64,000 nucleotides of DNA, from contig JAGTJL010000029.1 in assembly GCA_020746875.1 (NCBI GenBank), positions 186,001 to 250,000 of the forward strand, read 5' to 3'. Shown here piece by piece: positions 33,654 through 43,198 of this stretch; position 1 is the first letter of the stretch; each line of letters starts with the position of its first letter. The translations under genes and the position numbers were made by a program. Origin of the DNA: Rhexocercosporidium sp. MPI-PUGE-AT-0058 (taxonomy: Eukaryota; Ascomycota; Leotiomycetes; Helotiales). The notes beneath the pieces are model-generated. The model saw nothing but the letters and a program-made list of their open reading frames with translations, was not told where the DNA came from and did not search any database.

Positions 33654-35492
33654 CTATCTACACTTCTTGAGAATCCGATTCGCACTCTTGATCTCCTTCT
33701 TGCAAGCTTTGTTCCTCGTCCTGAGCCAGTGATTTATAAGGCTGTTGCCCAGTTCTGCTGTCTCTTCCTTCTCCTCAGATGCGCCATCCACCTTGTTTTC
33801 CCCCACAGCTACACGGCCTTGGCTGTCAGGTGTCTCGCCGCGATGATTGGGATCTGGGTCTGGCATGCTGATCTCGGGGAATATGTTGTCAATCTCATCT
33901 ATGAACCAACCGAACATCGAAAGAAGCATGGAAAGCTCCATTCTCGATGACGTTATGTTAGGAGTCGCACTCGGTGAAGAGGTCAACGACGACAGATTCA
34001 GGAGGCGCGGGCTCAGATCGAAAGTGCTTGGAGCCGGGTTTTGATCTCCGCGCACTTTCCCATTTGATAGTTTTAGCGTGCCAGTTCCATTTGTTGGTAT
34101 GTCTTGATGTAACTCCGATGCCCGCCTCGAACCGAATTCCTCGCTTTGGGGTGTGGTGGTCCCGGTCAGACTTTTCTGAATATCACCGCATACCATTGAG
34201 TATATGCTTAAGAGGCTTTCGTGGCACGACAGGAAGAGCAAGAGTGTGCTGGTATCCGGTGACTTAAGTAATCTCTCATCGTAGGAGCTGTTCTGAGACT
34301 GGTCATACTCTTGCCTGCTGGGTGCCCCGGAAGGCGGGTCAGATTGGCCACCTGCCGCTGCTTCATCGCGTGCTGGCGACTTGAGGCTTCTGCTAGTACC
34401 ATGAGTAGCAAGGGAACCAGATGGACTCCTTGGCATAGGGATGTCGTCGCTATGACGTTTTTGACTCGATTGAGTATGAGCGTGATGATTCAAACGGCCG
34501 CACAAGTTCGACGGACTGTTTTTGACAATGTTTTTCTTGGCATGCTGGATTAGATCAACCATCCTCTGTGAGCATCTGAAGATGCTATCTATCAAAATGG
34601 CTGGAAGGCGATTCTTTACATTCTGCGAGTCGTTTGGTCTTGAATTCTTCTGTGCGAAAGCCGAGGTGTTGGATTGGGAAAAGAGACGACGACATTGGCT
34701 CAGGGTCAAGGACAATTCTGAGAGCTCACGAATGCAAGCCTCTGTATCATCAGCCACATCCTGCAAAGCGTTCTGCAGGTTGTCCTTTGTGATGATGGTG
34801 GGAGGTTCGGGGCTGAATTGTGTAGTATACTGAGCTTGGTCGGCATCGTTTTGATCACTAGAAACTGTCGACTGGTTGTAACCTGTGAAGCTAGGACTGT
34901 CTCCAATCACTGCCGAGGGATGTCGTCCTGGTATCGCGGAATCTGGCGTGAGAATTTGGGAATCAGAAAATTTCATCTCTGTATCATAGTCATGAAAGCC
35001 AGTCGATAATTCCGGGATGAGCCAATGCGAGTCAAAAGTGTGACTGTTCCAAGAATCCTGCCTGGATGTAAATTTTCCCTGAGATGGATTTGACATCTGT
35101 TGCTCCGGTAGAATTGTTGACCACTCATGTGATTCCAAAAAGCACCCTGTAGCGTCTGTGGTATTCATGTTTTCCAGTCGCGGCTCTGAGGTAAGAGGAG
35201 GCGATACCAAATAGGCTGCATCTTCTGCAGCGCTAGCTGGAGGTTTCGCGGGCCTTGATTTCTTTTGTCGTTTTGGAGGGTTTTCTTTCGTCGGATTCTG
35301 CCCAGTCGAAGGTGAGGATCTGCCTCGCAGTGAGGGGCTAAAAATGCAAACAGCTCCTGCCTTATGACATCGTGTACAAGGTCCGTGGTTGGAATCATCC
35401 CTAGGACAGCGCAGCTTTTGGGAATGGCACCGCTCACAGGCAATCCGAATTGGAGTCGAACAAGCGCTAGCTGTAGGTGGTGCAGACATCAT
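33654..35492 (-). CDS. Zn2Cys6 (AflR-like) transcription factor
   Basis: Single exon, 612 residues from the first of two adjacent ATGs at 35492. The zinc cluster is at residues 19-49 with spacing C-x2-C-x6-C-x9-C-x2-C-x6-C (ACERCHSQKLRC ... PCTRCHKAGAVC), followed by a basic linker. The middle is long and low in order. Towards the C-terminus a helical part (LLLFLSCHESLLSIYSMVC) resembles the AflR-type regulatory region. Such proteins are the usual pathway-specific activators of fungal metabolite clusters and bind CGG half-sites, often as dimers. It is the best candidate to act on the TTCGG motifs seen in the cluster promoters; that link is inference. Confidence 0.85.
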   Translation of the reverse strand: MMSAPPTASACSTPIRIACERCHSQKLRCPRDDSNHGPCTRCHKAGAVCIFSPSLRGRSSPSTGQNPTKENPPKRQKKSRPAKPPASAAEDAAYLVSPPLTSEPRLENMNTTDATGCFLESHEWSTILPEQQMSNPSQGKFTSRQDSWNSHTFDSHWLIPELSTGFHDYDTEMKFSDSQILTPDSAIPGRHPSAVIGDSPSFTGYNQSTVSSDQNDADQAQYTTQFSPEPPTIITKDNLQNALQDVADDTEACIRELSELSLTLSQCRRLFSQSNTSAFAQKNSRPNDSQNVKNRLPAILIDSIFRCSQRMVDLIQHAKKNIVKNSPSNLCGRLNHHAHTQSSQKRHSDDIPMPRSPSGSLATHGTSRSLKSPARDEAAAGGQSDPPSGAPSRQEYDQSQNSSYDERLLKSPDTSTLLLFLSCHESLLSIYSMVCGDIQKSLTGTTTPQSEEFGSRRASELHQDIPTNGTGTLKLSNGKVRGDQNPAPSTFDLSPRLLNLSSLTSSPSATPNITSSRMELSMLLSMFGWFIDEIDNIFPEISMPDPDPNHRGETPDSQGRVAVGENKVDGASEEKEETAELGNSLINHWLRTRNKACKKEIKSANRILKKCR

Positions 35493-36877
35493 AACTCGGG
35501 AGATGCTTTGGTGGAACAGAGCGCAAACCTTGGAAGCTTTGTGTTCTCCTGGGAAATATCGAGACCAAGACCCTCTCGAGGCTTTATGCAACGTGTCAGG
35601 CTCCAGAAGTTGGACTTACCACGGTATTCTTCGGATGTCTTGCCTGTAACGATTTTGATTGCAGAAGGATGCGACCTCCGCAAACAGTTTCTTAATGCAT
35701 TGCATCCTGTGGCAGTGACTCCACTACGTACTAAATTTATTCCCATCTAACGAACCAAAAAGGCCGCTATGCAGCCCACCTCAAGCTCCAACGAAACTGT
35801 GCCTCTATCGAACATATTAAGAATTTACGATGGTGAGACTGCCACGAGCGAATGCGAATGCGGCTAATTTTTCGGTCATCCCGATTGATATAGTTGCTAA
35901 ATCGCACATCATAATAGCTAAATCGCATATCACGTAAGGGCGTCAAAACTTGCAAGTTGCGCATCTGCAAACCCCCTACACCTGTAAGCTAACATCCCCT
36001 TGAGAAGTAACCTCTGCTTACGTACGTACAATTCACTATGCGGACCAGGTCTTAAGTAAAGAGTTACGCAGCTCCGAGACTTAATAAATGAGTGTGTGTG
36101 ATTAGCAACAGCCATTCCCACAAGAGATCAGTTTGCCAAGAAAAAGTGGCACGAATACGGAATAGGAAGGCTCCATTGAAGCGGGGCACACTACAGGAAA
36201 TCAATGGCGAATTTGCGTCTTTAATGGCACCTAAAACGGGAAGTGATGAATCCACCAATACTATTTCGATGTTGAGCCGTAATTTTGCCTACCCGAACGT
36301 CAGCAATTTGGCAATTTACCATGAAATGAGCATTGTCAATACCTAAACGATCAGCGTCGACCACACGGGTTAGAAATTTTTGGTATACAGGTTGGATGGT
36401 TAGAGTGCAGTAAGACTAGAGTTCCTCTTGTGTTAGAAGGACCTCCCGGGGTGTGAAGATGAGTATTCATAGACTTGAGGCATACTTTTGCAACGGCTCG
36501 TAGCCAACGAAGGGGGGAAATAACTCTATATTCCCTACCAGGCTCCCCGGCTCCCCGGAGGTTCCCCCGACACACGACGCAAAAGGAGATAAGTATGCTC
36601 TGCCGTCAGCCTCTCACCCTCCATGCTAGATAACAACCGTACCTACCTACGTATTTAACCGTGTAAATGCCAGGACGATGCTTACGGGAACGGGCCGTTC
36701 ATAAGTAGGTAGTCTGTATACCTTGTACTCGGTAGACACGGGTATATCCATATTCTACGAGAAGCGCACCTACCATAGCTACTCAGGTAGTCGACAGTTG
36801 ATCTTTACCTCTTGGCACACCGTGGTGTACGGCGCAGGTAAGCATATGGTTTCAGCCTGGCCAATCCAAGGGCTTCG

Positions 36878-37044
36878 GTTCGAAAGTTGCCTGCAGAAGT
36901 CCGTGCTTTCAGGCTGTCAAGCAACCCTGAGCCGGATCGTGAAGTCTACGCCTGATTGGATAGTAAAATACGATTATTTTTGATGTTCTCATGAAGCCTG
37001 AAAATGAAAGCACGGACTTCTGTAGCCAAACTTCGATAAGTCGG
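36878..37044. repeat. inverted repeat, about 45-bp arms (MITE-like)
   Basis: CAGAAGTCCGTGCTTTCA (36894-36911) returns as its exact reverse complement at 37005-37022. Similarity extends outward on both arms (GGCTTCGGTTCGAAAGTT at left against GACTTATCGAAGTTTGG complemented at right) and inward through AGGCT. The whole is about 165 bp, the size of a small MITE. Confidence 0.75.
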
Positions 37045-37085
37045 CCCGCCAAGAAGGCTGGAGCCTCAGGCACAAGTACTTACGA

Positions 37086-37160
37086 CGTCAGGAATTCTAT
37101 CGTCAGGAAATTCTATCGTCAGGAAATTCGACGTCAGGACATGAGGTGTCAGGAACTTCC
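37086..37160. repeat. tandem repeat, 15-16 bp unit, five copies
   Basis: Units begin GTCAGGAA: GTCAGGAATTCTATC, two near copies GTCAGGAAATTCTATC and GTCAGGAAATTCGAC, then GTCAGGACATGAGGT and GTCAGGAACTTCC. It lies about 300 bp before the MFS start codon. Confidence 0.8.
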
Positions 37161-37452
37161 ATTGCTACTAGGCAGAACTGTCAGTAACATTCTCATGTAA
37201 GTGCTCTCCTGACGTAAGCTACTTTCATTTCACCTCGAGTACTTCACAAGCACATTCTCAAACCTTAATTACTCCTGTGCTGCACACTGTTTATCTCCAA
37301 GAATCTGCCACTGAGTTGGCATCGTCAAAAATCTGGTCGAGTGAATTGGATTTTGTGCCACAGGTTTCCACCACTCTCTTGGAAAATTTTGCCCTGTATC
37401 GCGATTCAAAACCCAAAACAAACACACCGAACGAAATCCGATCGCAATATCA

Positions 37453-39304
37453 ATGTCGGCCCAAGACAGCAAATTCGAACGGTCCATTTCAGCGCTTGAC
37501 GCGCCACCGGAAGCAGGTTCAGACATGGAGGCTGTAACAAACACAATCACTGTGGGCCATGGTTTCCAGTTTTGGTGAGTCAAGCGTCACCTATTATCTC
37601 TTGAATTGCGGAAAATAGGGTACAGAAGGAGTTTGTGCCAAAACTCTCGCTCACGGCTCCCAAATCTCAAACGAGTATAAGCTAACTTCTACAATAGGTC
37701 CATCATGGCTGCTCTAGCCATCACGTCGCTCTTATCTTCACTTGATGCTGCTGTGCTCTCGACAGCTCTTCCGACAATCGTCAAAGATCTCAACTCCTCC
37801 GATGTCTATGTATGGACGATCAATGCCTACTTCCTCACGATGACATGTTTTCAACCCTTGTATGGGCAGACATCAAACATATTTGGTCGCAGGTGGCTGA
37901 TGATTGGTTCTGTGGTGTTTTTCGGAATTGGGAGCGCTATTTGTGGATCGGCCAAGACAACTACTGCATTGATTGCTGGACGCGCGATTCAAGGAGTTGG
38001 AGGAGGCGGCATCAATGTAATGGTCGACATTATTGTCTCGGATATCATCCCCCTTCGCGAACGGCCGAAATACATGGGCATGATCTTTGTTGTTTTCGCT
38101 CTTGGTATGAATATTCACGATCTAATCAGCAAATACAACAACTAATAATCTGATAGGTACTTCCCTCGGGCCATTCATTGGTGGCGCTTTGACACAGCAT
38201 GTGTCATGGTCCTGGATCTTCTACATCAATTTACCAATCGTCGGCGCTTCCCTTATCCTATTGGTTCTATTTCTTCACGTCGATTACAAGCCCGATAAAC
38301 TGAGTGTACAACTCAAGAGGGTAGACTGGCTCGGCAATGGAATACTTATTCTATCGGTCATGTCGATTCTGTTGGCCTTGACCTGGGGTGGCACTACCCA
38401 TCCATGGTCTTCATGGCGCACGATCTTGCCATTGGTCCTTGGGTTTCTCGGAATGGTCGCATTTTTCGTTTATGAAGCGTCTTCATATGTGAAAGAGGCA
38501 ACAATGCCATTGCACCTTTTCTCCAATCGAACGTCAGCGTCAGTCTATGCAATTACCTTTTTGCACTCAATCATCACCTATTGGGTCGTGTATTATCTCC
38601 CAGTCTATTTTCAAGCCGTGTTAGAAGCATCTCCAACTGCATCTGGAGTGGACCTTCTCCCAACGGCTGTTGCATCCATTCCATTTGCTATCATCTCCGG
38701 CATCGCAATCACTAAAATGAGCAAATACCGCCCGTCTCACTTTGTTAGTCTTACGTTGATTGCCATCGGCCTCGGTCTTTTCACTCGACTCGACCAGCAT
38801 TCGTCTGTTGCATATTGGGTGGTCATCCAAATATTGGTTGCTGCAGGTCTCGGGGTAATGGTAACTGCCACACTTCCAGCCATCCAGGCGCCTCTGGAGG
38901 AAAAGGATGTAGCGACCTCTACTGCGACCTGGGCCTTTCTTCGCAGCTTTGGAGCCATCTGGGGTGCGGCGATTCCTACGAGTGTGTTCAACACGCGTAT
39001 CAACAACCTGCTTCCAAAAATATCTAGCGAACCTATTCGAGAGTTGCTAAAGAACGGAGGAGCGTACAGTCTTGCCTCTAAAGATTTCATCCTTTCGCTC
39101 AATGAAACGCCGGAGATCAAGGAGCAGGTCGTTCAGACATACATCGATGCGCTGAAGCTCGTTTGGCAAGTTTCTATCGCATTCGGAGTACTTGGTTTCG
39201 TTATTGCGTTTTTCGTAAAGGAGGTTCCAATGCGCGAGGTGTTAGACACGGAGTTCGGTATCACTGAGAAAAAGAAGGAGGCGGAGTCTGGTGAAAGCGT
39301 CTAA
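37453..39304 (+). CDS. MFS transporter, DHA2 (14-TM) drug:H+ antiporter type
   Basis: Three exons (37453-37574, 37698-38104, 38157-39304; introns 123 and 52 bp) give 558 residues. After a 40-residue cytosolic start, hydrophobic helices begin at FWSIMAALAIT. Family motifs are visible: SSLDAAVLSTALPTI in helix 1 (motif D1-like), GRRWLMIG after helix 2 (motif A), GRAIQGVGGGGI in helix 4, and SLGPFIGGAL in helix 5 (motif C-like). Length and helix count fit the DHA2 family used by fungi to export toxins and secondary metabolites. Placed in the PKS-NRPS cluster, it is the likely exporter and self-protection pump. The C-terminus is charged (EKKKEAESGES). Confidence 0.9.
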
Positions 39305-39821
39305 TGCCTTTGAAATAGTTTCCTTGACGCTTAGAGTTGTGTATTCTTCTCTCTTCCTTGTTTAATTTTGCTAAACACAGAACATACACCGCCATCTTTC
39401 CATATTCAAATTTTTTTTTTTTTTGATTGAACACTCAAACTCAATTCTATTCGCTTTTGGACGGATTGCTGGATGGTCATGTGAAATAATATCACATGAC
39501 TGAGCTTCCACCTGTCAGGAAATGGATCGGTAGGTAGTTCTCGTGCCTAGAGTAGAACTCGAAGAGTCTTATAATACAGTCTCTTTTGGCTACCTCAAGA
39601 TCAATATTTGCCCTCCTCTCGTCTCATTTATACTTTTTTTTGGCACTGCATCATCACTTGTTTCAAGCCTGGTCATAGCATGAAAACCAAGTACAGATTT
39701 CAGACCATTCCACAAACTCTAACGGCGGGTTAATTTTCATATAATAAAACACACTTATATTGTGATATGCAGACCGAAGTCTTCTCCTTCCCCACTCACT
39801 CAATCAACAAACCCCCATCCA
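39305..39821. other. intergenic between convergent MFS and EthD genes
   Basis: The 3' ends of the two genes face each other here. A run of T lies near 39411-39424. No gene or other feature was seen. Confidence 0.5.
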
Positions 39822-40345
39822 TTATGGTACATTAACCACCTCTCCCTCCTCAATATAGACCGTCTCCCAACCCACCATAATCATCACATCTCCCACATTT
39901 GTGTACTCCGTCTCCACCTTGCCGACCTTCTCATGCCACTCCGGATCCATCAGCAAGCCCCTCAGATCATTCGCGCTGCGCACATAGTACTGCGTCTGTG
40001 CATCGTATGGGCTCAGCATCCAGCCCGGCGGCATGGCCGTGATATCTGGCGCGAAAATGTTGCGTGCTTCGAGCGGCGTTAGGTACTGCGCTTTCGTTAG
40101 GATTACGAATCGAGTGGCTTTTTCTTTTTCTTTAGTGCTGATAGAAGGTAACTTGAATAGGGGAGGAATGAAGTAGTCACCTGTGCGTATCTTACGATCC
40201 CGTGCCGAGCGATGATTCCAGCTGCGGCTTGGATGTGCGACGTGGTCATGAACTTCTCGAAATCGGCATCGCTGCATGTGGGTGCCTTGTAGTGGTTCAC
40301 GCAGATCTTAAGCAGTCTCTCGGTCTTGGGGACTGCGGATGCCAT
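39822..40345 (-). CDS. EthD-domain protein
   Basis: Two exons (40345-40181, 40085-39822; intron 95 bp, donor GTGACT) give 142 residues. The protein is a single EthD-type ferredoxin-like fold: LLKICVNHYKAPTCSDADFEKF start, the ITAMPPGW and SPYDAQTQYYVRSANDL stretches in the middle, and a C-terminal strand VMIMVGWETVYIE. EthD-like proteins in fungal clusters act as small dehydratases, decarboxylases or cyclases on polyketide intermediates. Here it is divergent from the FSH1 hydrolase with a shared 539-bp promoter, so a joint step is plausible but unproven. Substrate cannot be told from the sequence. Confidence 0.8.
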
Positions 40346-40884
40346 ATTTCCTTCTCGTTGTCTTTTTGTTTTGATTTCGTTACTTCTGCTGCTGCTACTT
40401 TGGAAAATGTGATAAATTGTCACTATTTAGAATTTAAATCCATACTCATCTTTCACGAAAACTACCCAGACATTGGGGTTTCGGCCATTCCATGGCTGGG
40501 GAAAGTATTCGGTCCTGTAAGCGAACTTAGCTTCGGTTGACTGTTGCTGCACAAGTCGAGCGAGCAGTCGCCGAGTCGGCGATGCAGATTCGGCGAACCA
40601 TGTGCTTTTATTTCAGAATTCACATTTCGGACGAAAACGAGAAACTCAAACCGAAAGGGGAAGAAAATACTCTCAATATTGAGGAATTCTTAGAAGTTCT
40701 TCCGATGTGTTGCGGACGAAGAATTACCTGCCAACCTTCTCTTATGCTCCAGAAAGGCGGCAAAGTTGAAACAACCCACCATTTTCTAAGACAACCCTTG
40801 TACAGAAGAACACCATGAGGTTTTCGTTAACTCCGACACGTACGCCTGCAAAGAACAAACTTGGATACCGCACTTTGTCAAAAC
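40346..40884. promoter_or_regulatory. bidirectional promoter, EthD / FSH1
   Basis: TTCGG/CCGAA occurs at 40479, 40508, 40532, 40589, 40626 and 40651, six times in 539 bp against about one expected. The flanking genes are divergent. Confidence 0.5.
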
Positions 40885-41598
40885 ATGAACCTTCCTAAGA
40901 TCCTCTGCCTCCACGGCGAAGGCACCTCCAGCGAAATCCTCCGCATCCAAACCAGCACCCTCGCCGCCTCCATTCCTCAATTCAATTTCCACTATCTCAA
41001 TGCCCCCTTCCCATCGCCTGCAGGCCCCGGCGTCCTCCCCTTCTTCGAAGGACCCTACTACACCTGGGTTCGAGCCTCCTCTCTGACTTCCAAATCCGAC
41101 ATCACCATCGTGCGGACACTCCTCCAGAAAACGATTGCAGAGCACAAATTTGTGGGTGTGCTTGCGTTCTCGCAAGGTGGACGGGTTGCGGCTGGCTTAC
41201 TGCGCGATGAGGTCCTGGGCAAAGGGTTGAGGTTTGGGATTTTCTTGTCGTGTACATATCCGCCTTTGTGCCTGCAGCGGGAGTGTGGTGTTTGTTATTC
41301 GTCGGCGCTGAGGATTGGGATTAGGGATAAGGAGGGCAAAAGACCGGAGCTGGGGAGGGATGAACATGGAGGAGATGGGAAAGCGGTCATTCATGTCCCG
41401 AGTTTGCATGTTCATGGGAGTCGGGATCCATTTTTGAGGTTTAATCGGCTGTTGTTGGGGAGGTGCTTTGATGGAGATCTGGCTTGGCTTGTGGAGACGG
41501 AGGAGGGGCATCGGGTTACTGCTGATAGGGAGACCGTGGAAATTATTAGGAGTGCGGTGTTATGCATGTGGGATGAGATAGAGAGCCAATTGAATTAG
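40885..41598 (+). CDS. FSH1-family serine hydrolase
   Basis: Single exon, 237 residues. The fold is that of FSH1 (DUF341) hydrolases: ILCLHGEGTSSEILRIQ at the start, the YLNAPFPS and FFEGPYYTWV blocks, nucleophile elbow AFSQGG with Ser96, Asp181 in SRDPF and His209 in EEGHRV. Family members release polyketide chains (LovG) or edit products in fungal clusters. With a reductase domain already on the NRPS, an editing or later hydrolytic role is more likely than main release. The stop codon is only 4 bp before the hAT target duplication, so its natural 3' UTR has been replaced by transposon sequence. Confidence 0.85.
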   Translation: MNLPKILCLHGEGTSSEILRIQTSTLAASIPQFNFHYLNAPFPSPAGPGVLPFFEGPYYTWVRASSLTSKSDITIVRTLLQKTIAEHKFVGVLAFSQGGRVAAGLLRDEVLGKGLRFGIFLSCTYPPLCLQRECGVCYSSALRIGIRDKEGKRPELGRDEHGGDGKAVIHVPSLHVHGSRDPFLRFNRLLLGRCFDGDLAWLVETEEGHRVTADRETVEIIRSAVLCMWDEIESQLN

Positions 41599-41610
41599 TT
41601 GCTTGTACTT

Positions 41611-42648
41611 CAGACCGGCCAATAAGCCAATCAGTCAGTCATCAGCTGAGCTGTTTCTTCAACTGACTGACTTATATGGCAATTACTAGCTGACTGACTT
41701 AACTGAAGAACTGATCAGCTGCTGATCAGCTGCAGGGGTCAAAACTGAAGCTGTAAAAAATCATATTCCGAGCCAAACTGCGTTATTACAAGACAACATA
41801 TCAATAGCCCCTCTATTCTCCCAATTCTTCAAGCATTCCCTATGCCATAACATCTCTCCTGACAGATTAGAGGTCTCTGCTGTTGTTTGCTTAGCACAAG
41901 AAGAAAAGACTCGCTCGCACTCAGAACTCATAGCAGGAATCGATAGAAAATCAAACGCCATCGCAGCTAACTGTGGCCACTGAGCCTGCTTTGATTTCCA
42001 GTACTGCAATGGCGGAGTATTCTCGCAAGGCTCTTCAAGGTACAGTGTAAGCTGATCTCTCCGGCTTGAAGCACGCAAGGGAATATGTGTTGCTGTCGTC
42101 GGCGCTAGACCATTGAGGCTCAAAAGGATTGTAATATTCGTTATATATTGCCGTAGGTCGCTCGCAGACATCACGGAGTGATATGAGAGCCTCTGATGCC
42201 GATGGGGGTATTACACGGGAGCTACTTATCATACGACCAAAAATACTAGCTTCAGAGGGAGCAGATGGTGCTGTAGAGGCTTGGGATGCAGCATCATCGA
42301 CAGTAATAAGTGAGGTACGTCGAGACAAGGTGTTGAGGCTGATTTTGATGGAAATAAGCACTTTAGATGATAGCTGAATGCTGAATAAGTTAAAGCCTTC
42401 GATATTATCCTGGTAGTTTTTCCGTTCCGGGATCATCAAAATCGCTTAATCAAGCATTAAAACATCACTCTTACCCCTATTAAACTGACTACAAAATCAC
42501 TTATAAAAATACCCCCAGCTTATAAGTCGCTGATCAGCTCAGAATATTAACGCTGATTGGCTTATAAGAAAACGCTAGCTGACTGGCTTACGAGTTTGAG
42601 CCAGCTGATTGGCTAACTGATCAGCCAGCTGACTTATTGGCCACTCTG
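41611..42648 (-). mobile_element. hAT transposon, truncated or non-autonomous, with 8-bp target duplication
   Basis: The element is 1038 bp. TTGTACTT occurs immediately on both sides (41603-41610 and 42649-42656), a perfect 8-bp duplication as hAT elements make. The ends are CAGACCGGCCAATAAG and the reverse complement of CAGAGTGGCCAATAAG. Subterminal regions carry several AGCTGACTGACTTA- and GCTGATCAGC-like repeats. A C-terminal transposase piece lies inside on the minus strand. Confidence 0.95.
41761..42439 (-). pseudogene. hAT transposase C-terminal remnant
   Basis: The minus-strand frame 42174-41761 ends in the hAT dimerisation region: a YWKSKQAQWPQLAAMAFDFL helix then SSECERVFSSC. A second frame (42439-42035) overlaps and holds more N-terminal residues (SEASIFGRMISS), so a frameshift separates them. 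The zinc-finger and catalytic parts are missing. It is not RIP-mutated to any visible degree. Confidence 0.85.
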
Positions 42649-42656
42649 TTGTACTT

Positions 42657-43198
42657 CGGACGTGGAGTTGACTCAGATGAATTTTATAAGTGTTAAGATT
42701 TGGGTCAAGGTTTCTGGGAAGAGGTCTGATCTGTGATGTTTTGATTATAATATGGAGTTTATTTTGAGAAGACTAAGACACTCAGACGCCGCTTAGGGAT
42801 TTGTAAGTGTTTATCAAACTGTTCCGTGTTACTTCCTATGTGTAATGATGTATTACCTGGCTTGCAGAAGTGCTCGTAGTAAAGTATTGAGTTCCCTGCT
42901 AGCGAGGGTGTGTAGAAAATATGGAAATCCAATCAAGGGTATAGATTAAGGCTTCAATAAAAAAACCGAGGTCGCTGGAAGTAGATGATGAAAGCACAGC
43001 GGAAGCTACCCTATGCCCTTCATATTCTAATACAAGTGGTAGAAACTACATTTATAAACAAGTAGCATAGTAAAATTTGATGAAGCGATACAAGTAGAAT
43101 TATCTAGGAAGAGGGACTCTATTTGTGAAAATGAGTGTGCGGGTGTCCAAGAGGTAGTTGCCAGCTCTTATGGATGAAATAGGCCCCAATGACGTGGA
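42657..43198. other. intergenic between convergent FSH1 and monooxygenase genes
   Basis: Moderately AT-rich 3' flanking DNA. No open frame or motif of note was seen. Confidence 0.5.

Larger units (their letters stand above)
35493..37452. promoter_or_regulatory. long intergenic between Zn2Cys6 and MFS genes
   Basis: No gene is supported over 1960 bp. It contains the inverted-repeat element at about 36878-37044 and the 16-bp tandem repeat at 37086-37160. TTCGG/CCGAA frequency here looks close to background, unlike the other cluster promoters. Confidence 0.4.

Noticed and set aside
39762..40082. Plus-strand frame of 106 codons
   Set aside because: It is the antisense shadow of EthD exon 2.
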